Assembly: GCA_945957305.1 (NCBI GenBank) | Contig: CAMFLN010000065.1 | Coordinates: forward strand, 1 to 9,387 | DNA length: 9,387 nucleotides | Direction of reading: 5' to 3' | Source of the DNA: an uncultured Planctomycetaceae bacterium | Lineage (GTDB): Bacteria > Planctomycetota > Planctomycetia > Pirellulales > JACPPG01 | In this document: one piece after another, positions 6,172-9,387 of the stretch | Layout of the letters: every line of letters begins with the position of its first letter | Numbering within the stretch: the first letter of the stretch is position 1 | Notes under the pieces: generated by a model | Databases searched by the model: none | The model's input: the letters and a program-made list of their open reading frames with translations, nothing else | Told to the model about the DNA's origin: nothing | Program-made: the position numbers and the translations under genes

Positions 6172-8325
6172 ATGCAGACCCCAGACGATTCTTCAGAGCT
6201 ACCTGGCGCTGGGTCGCCGTCAGCGAAATCCCATGCAAGCCGCGCCGCCCAGCCCCCTCCCGCAGCCCGACGCGCAGCGGTGAAGCAGACCAGTCCATTA
6301 ACAGCTGGCATCTTGTTGGTGCTCTTGGTGGCGATAACCTACTTGCCGGTCATTCGCAATGGCTACATTTGGGATGACGATGCTTACGTAACCCAAAACC
6401 TGCAGCTCCGCTCAGCGACGGGCTTGTGGAACATCTGGTTCGTCCCCTTCTCGCTGCCGCAGTATTACCCGCTGGTCCATTCGACTTTTTGGGTTGAATA
6501 TCACCTGTGGGGTTTGGCTCCGCTGGGCTACCACGTGGTGAACGTGCTGCTGCATGCGATGAGCGTTCTCTTATTCTGGCGCTTGCTGGTGAAGCTGGCT
6601 TTGCCCGGTGCGTGGTTGGCCGCGGCAGTTTTTGCCGTGCATCCGGTGCATGTCGAAAGCGTGGCCTGGGTGACCGAACGAAAAAATGTCCTCAGCCTGG
6701 CGCTGGCACTGGGCTCGCTGCTGGCCTATCTGCGATTTGCGCCTGTTCCGGTAAATACCCACGCCGCGCCGGATGAAACGGAGCAACGTTGGGGATGGTA
6801 TGCGGCGGCTTACGGATTGTTCGTGGCGGCTTTGCTCAGCAAGACCGTCGTTGCTTCTCTGCCTGCTGTCATCTTAGTGATTTATTGGTGGAAACACGGC
6901 AAGCTCCGCTCGCGCGACGTGCTCCCGCTCGTTCCCTTTTTCGCCGTCGGCATCGCGGCCGCCGTGCATACAGCCTGGTTGGAACGCTATGACGTTGGCG
7001 CACAAGGAGTCGAGTGGGATTTCTCGTTGTTGGATCGCATCTTGATCGCCGGACGGGTGGCCTGGTTCTACGCTGCCAAGCTGGCGTGGCCAGATCCGCT
7101 GATGTTCTTCTATCCTCGCTGGCAAATCGATGACCATGTGTGGTGGCAATACCTGTTTCCATTGGGCGCAGTTGCGCTGGTTGCCGCGTTATGGTGGGGA
7201 CGTAGCAGGATCGGGCGGGGGCCGCTGGCGGCGATTTTGATTTTCGGTGGAGTTCTCGTGCCGGTTCTCGGCTTTCTGAATGTTTACCCTTTTCGATTTT
7301 CGTTCGTCGCAGACCATTTCACCTACCATGCCAGTCTGGCGCTGTTCGCTTTAATCGCGGCGGTCGCCGCAGCCGGGATGCGCAGGCTTTTTGGCCCTCA
7401 AAGCGATTTGTCACGCGTTGCGGGCGCGGCTGTTGTCTTGCTATTGGTAGTGCTCAGTTGGCGCCGCGTTAGTGCCTTTCAAGACCCCGAATCCCTCTAC
7501 CGCGACACGCTGGCCAAAAATCCTGAATCGGTGATCTCGTTGGCCAATCTGGCGCTCTATCTGGCGGACCAGGGACGCTGCGAAGAAGCCCTCCCCCTGG
7601 CGCGCGATGGTGTGCGGCTGGGGCCAAACGAGGCCGCGGCGCACAACAATCTCGGCCTGGTGTTGTTGCGCAGCGGCGATCGACTAGGTTTTCAGCCTGG
7701 CCAGATTGAAGAAGCAATCGCGCAATTGCAGGAATGCTTGCAGATCAATCCGCGGTACGCGGCGGCGCACAGTAACCTGGCTTATACACTCCTTAGAGGC
7801 GGCAAGGCCGAGGAAGCCCTGCAACATTTTGCGAGTGTGCTCGAAATCGAACCCACCAATTCGCGCGCCATGTTTGGCAGCGCTACCTGCCTGGAAATGC
7901 TGGGGAGGCCCGATGCGGCGCTCGATTTCTACGCGCGTAGCGTCGTTGCCGATCCGGACCTGGCGCCCGCACATTTCGGCCTGGCCCGCTTGTTACTTGA
8001 ACGAGATCAAGTCGATGACGCGATCCAGCATCTGCGCGCCGGACTGAACCGCGACGCGGCGAATATGGAGGCCCACCTGTTGCTGGCGAATGCCTTCTTG
8101 CACCGCGGCGAACTGCAAGGGGCCAGCCAGGAATTCTCCATGGTGCTCGCTGCGCAACCTCGCCATGTTGGCGCTCTTACCGGCCTGGGGCAAACGCTGT
8201 TGCAAGCCCGACAGCCCGGCCAAGCGGTCCGCTACTTGGAGGAAGCGCTGCGCCTCGACCCGCAGAACACTCGCGCGCGATCGCTACTGGAACAAGCGCA
8301 AGGTGCGCCGGCACAGGACAAATGA
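6172..8325 (+). CDS. Multi-pass GT-C/TMTC-like membrane protein with C-terminal TPR domain
   Basis: This 717-aa protein has a cytoplasmic Pro/Ala-rich N-terminus (1-42), about ten or more membrane helices (from 43-62 to about 412-429) and then a TPR domain. The first outside loop carries YIWDDDAYVTQN (65-76), the acidic motif of GT-C glycosyltransferases, and 157-175 (HPVHVESVAWVTERKNVLS) is the hallmark of the family that includes animal TMTC1-4 O-mannosyltransferases and many bacterial 'TPR/glycosyltransferase' proteins. Seven TPR units of 34 residues follow, at 451-484, 485-526, 527-560, 561-594, 595-628, 629-662 and 663-696; the second carries an 8-residue insert. Transfer of a sugar from a lipid donor to exported protein is inferred from the family and is not demonstrated for bacterial members. 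The start at 6172 lacks a clear Shine-Dalgarno; a GTG at 6280 is an in-frame alternative. Confidence 0.85.
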   Translation: MQTPDDSSELPGAGSPSAKSHASRAAQPPPAARRAAVKQTSPLTAGILLVLLVAITYLPVIRNGYIWDDDAYVTQNLQLRSATGLWNIWFVPFSLPQYYPLVHSTFWVEYHLWGLAPLGYHVVNVLLHAMSVLLFWRLLVKLALPGAWLAAAVFAVHPVHVESVAWVTERKNVLSLALALGSLLAYLRFAPVPVNTHAAPDETEQRWGWYAAAYGLFVAALLSKTVVASLPAVILVIYWWKHGKLRSRDVLPLVPFFAVGIAAAVHTAWLERYDVGAQGVEWDFSLLDRILIAGRVAWFYAAKLAWPDPLMFFYPRWQIDDHVWWQYLFPLGAVALVAALWWGRSRIGRGPLAAILIFGGVLVPVLGFLNVYPFRFSFVADHFTYHASLALFALIAAVAAAGMRRLFGPQSDLSRVAGAAVVLLLVVLSWRRVSAFQDPESLYRDTLAKNPESVISLANLALYLADQGRCEEALPLARDGVRLGPNEAAAHNNLGLVLLRSGDRLGFQPGQIEEAIAQLQECLQINPRYAAAHSNLAYTLLRGGKAEEALQHFASVLEIEPTNSRAMFGSATCLEMLGRPDAALDFYARSVVADPDLAPAHFGLARLLLERDQVDDAIQHLRAGLNRDAANMEAHLLLANAFLHRGELQGASQEFSMVLAAQPRHVGALTGLGQTLLQARQPGQAVRYLEEALRLDPQNTRARSLLEQAQGAPAQDK

Positions 8326-8342
8326 GCAGACCCGTTAGTATG

Positions 8343-8358
8343 GAGTCGCCGCCGACTC
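8343..8358. terminator. Candidate hairpin between the converging membrane/TPR genes
   Basis: A perfect 6-bp stem GAGTCG/CGACTC with a 4-base CCGC loop sits in the middle of the 42-base gap between two convergent genes. The position suits a bidirectional terminator, but neither strand has a T-run after it. Confidence 0.35.
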
Positions 8359-8367
8359 GCGTCCCAC

Positions 8368-9387
8368 TCAGGGCGCCGCCGGAAGCGATTCATTCGAGAG
8401 CTGTTGCAGCAACTGCTCGCACTGAGGGCGAAAGCTCCACTTAGGATTCGACAGTTGCAGGGCAGCCTGCAGATCTTGTCGGGCAGCGTCACGTTCTCCG
8501 CGCAGGGCCCTCAGATAGCCTCTCAGGAAATACGGGTAAGGGAGCGTGGGATCTCTTTGTTGCGCCTGGTTCGCATCAGCCAGTGCCCCCTCAAAGTCGC
8601 GCGTATTCATACGAATCGCCGCCCGATGCGCGAACGCCACGGCATAATTTGGGTCGATTTCCAATGCTTCGTCGAGTTTTTGACGCGCGGCGTCGACTTT
8701 CCCTTCTGCCAACAACTGCGTTGCCTGGCCAATCAGTTCGGACGCGACGAAAGCAGGAGGAGTTGGCCCGTGCCAGCTGGCCCAGACGGTCGGAAACCGG
8801 TCGATCGTGAACTGCTGGAACCACAATTCGTGCGTCGCCGGCAACAAGTAATTCGCCACCACGATCACAGGCAACAGCCAGGGCCACGCGCGTCCGCGGT
8901 AAGACTCCCAGATCCAAGCGGCGAAAATCAAAAGCGGCACCAGCGTCATCATCGTGCGCGACATATCGATCGCAATGCGCAAGCCTCCCAAGGCCGTGAG
9001 CGTTGCAAGGGCAGCCAGCACGACCGACCATTTCGCCCCGGCACGTTTGCCCCACACGTACAGCCCCGCGACAATCACGACCCAGCCCGCGCGAAAGCCA
9101 GACCAAAGTCCGGCCGCAAAGCGAGTCCAAGCGACGTTGCCGACGGTTTGCAAATGCGCCTGAATATAGATGCCGGTTTCAGGATCGCCGCGCAACGTAT
9201 CCACCAATCGAATCAGGGGATAGGGCAGCACGGTGGCCAAGGCGATCGCGAGATCCGTCATCAAGGGGCGCCAGGCCTTTTGCTTGAGAAATCCCAGCGC
9301 GGCAGCCCGCACAGCCAGAGCCAGGGGCAGCGCGACCACGAAGCGTTCGTCGATCCACGGGGTAATTAAACACGCGATGCCGAATGT
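8368..9387 (-). CDS. Multi-pass membrane protein with C-terminal TPR repeats, 5' end outside the window
   Basis: The visible part is 339 residues. The frame has no stop up to base 9387, so the GTG at 9339 that could pass for a start is probably internal; the residues before it (TFGIACLITPWIDERF) read as protein. About six hydrophobic segments span visible residues 17-185, including ALPLALAVRAAALGFL, the stretch before YPLIRLVD, VVIVAGLYVW, VVLAALATLTALGGL, MMTLVPLLIFAAWIW and LLPVIVVANYLLPA. After a short Trp-rich linker, about three TPR-like units occupy roughly 217-330 (for example ASELIGQATQLLAEGKVDAA and ALEIDPNYAVAFAHRAAIR). The layout resembles polytopic glycosyltransferase-type proteins with cytoplasmic or periplasmic TPRs. 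However, the diagnostic N-terminal half is missing, so no catalytic role is assigned. It points toward the TMTC-like gene and shares its membrane-plus-TPR plan. Confidence 0.75.
   Translation of the reverse strand, partial: TFGIACLITPWIDERFVVALPLALAVRAAALGFLKQKAWRPLMTDLAIALATVLPYPLIRLVDTLRGDPETGIYIQAHLQTVGNVAWTRFAAGLWSGFRAGWVVIVAGLYVWGKRAGAKWSVVLAALATLTALGGLRIAIDMSRTMMTLVPLLIFAAWIWESYRGRAWPWLLPVIVVANYLLPATHELWFQQFTIDRFPTVWASWHGPTPPAFVASELIGQATQLLAEGKVDAARQKLDEALEIDPNYAVAFAHRAAIRMNTRDFEGALADANQAQQRDPTLPYPYFLRGYLRALRGERDAARQDLQAALQLSNPKWSFRPQCEQLLQQLSNESLPAAP

Noticed and set aside
9339..9341. GTG at 9339 as the start of the last gene
   Set aside because: The same frame continues without a stop to the window edge and reads as protein (PWIDERF), so the gene is better described as 5'-partial.
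8404..9369. 321-codon open frame on the + strand
   Set aside because: It lies wholly antisense to the membrane/TPR gene. Its product is rich in Arg, Gln and Pro with no domain, while the minus strand shows clear membrane helices and TPRs.
1..9387. A defence, mobile or secondary-metabolite system
   Set aside because: I looked for nucleases, helicases, reverse transcriptases, integrases, transposases, toxin pairs, repeat-spacer arrays and biosynthetic modules on both strands and recognised none.

Overview
The window looks like a bacterial chromosome segment from a GC-rich planctomycete, probably of the Pirellulales type and probably assembled from a metagenome or draft library. That is inference from gene content: an exported quinoprotein-like beta-propeller beginning with the W-x-x-F-R-G-P-x-G-x-G motif common in Planctomycetes, an exported BD-FAE-like esterase, a bacterial TMTC-like membrane/TPR protein, and mostly single-gene transcription units in alternating orientation. 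No rRNA, tRNA, CRISPR array, insertion sequence or prophage gene was seen.

Bases 1-47 are not genomic. They are the end of an Illumina/Nextera i5 primer (partial P5, an 8-base index, the Read 1 adapter and the 19-bp Tn5 mosaic end). Real sequence begins at about base 48, inside a gene for an LpxL/HtrB-type lipid acyltransferase whose 5' part is missing for technical reasons.

Layout: (1) 49-510 (+), C-terminal half of the acyltransferase; (2) 576-779 (-), a 67-aa single-pass membrane protein; (3) a 334-base divergent spacer with a cluster of overlapping inverted repeats; (4) 1114-2016 (+), exported alpha/beta-hydrolase; (5) 2068-3594 (-), PitA-type low-affinity phosphate transporter; (6) 3891-4574 (+), exported or lipid-anchored all-helical protein of unknown function with an internal duplication; (7) 4727-6070 (+), exported PQQ-like beta-propeller; (8) 6172-8325 (+), multi-pass GT-C/TMTC-like protein with seven C-terminal TPRs; (9) 8368-9387 (-), 3' part of a second multi-pass membrane protein with C-terminal TPRs, still open at the right edge.

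The genes do not form one evident pathway. Most act at the envelope: lipid acylation, phosphate import, extracytoplasmic ester hydrolysis, an exported propeller and two membrane/TPR proteins. Only genes 6-8 are co-directional, and their gaps (about 150 and 100 bases) do not prove an operon. I found no convincing new multi-gene system. The points most worth a second look are the adapter artefact, the unknown helical protein, the small membrane protein, the converging membrane/TPR pair and several palindromic elements.
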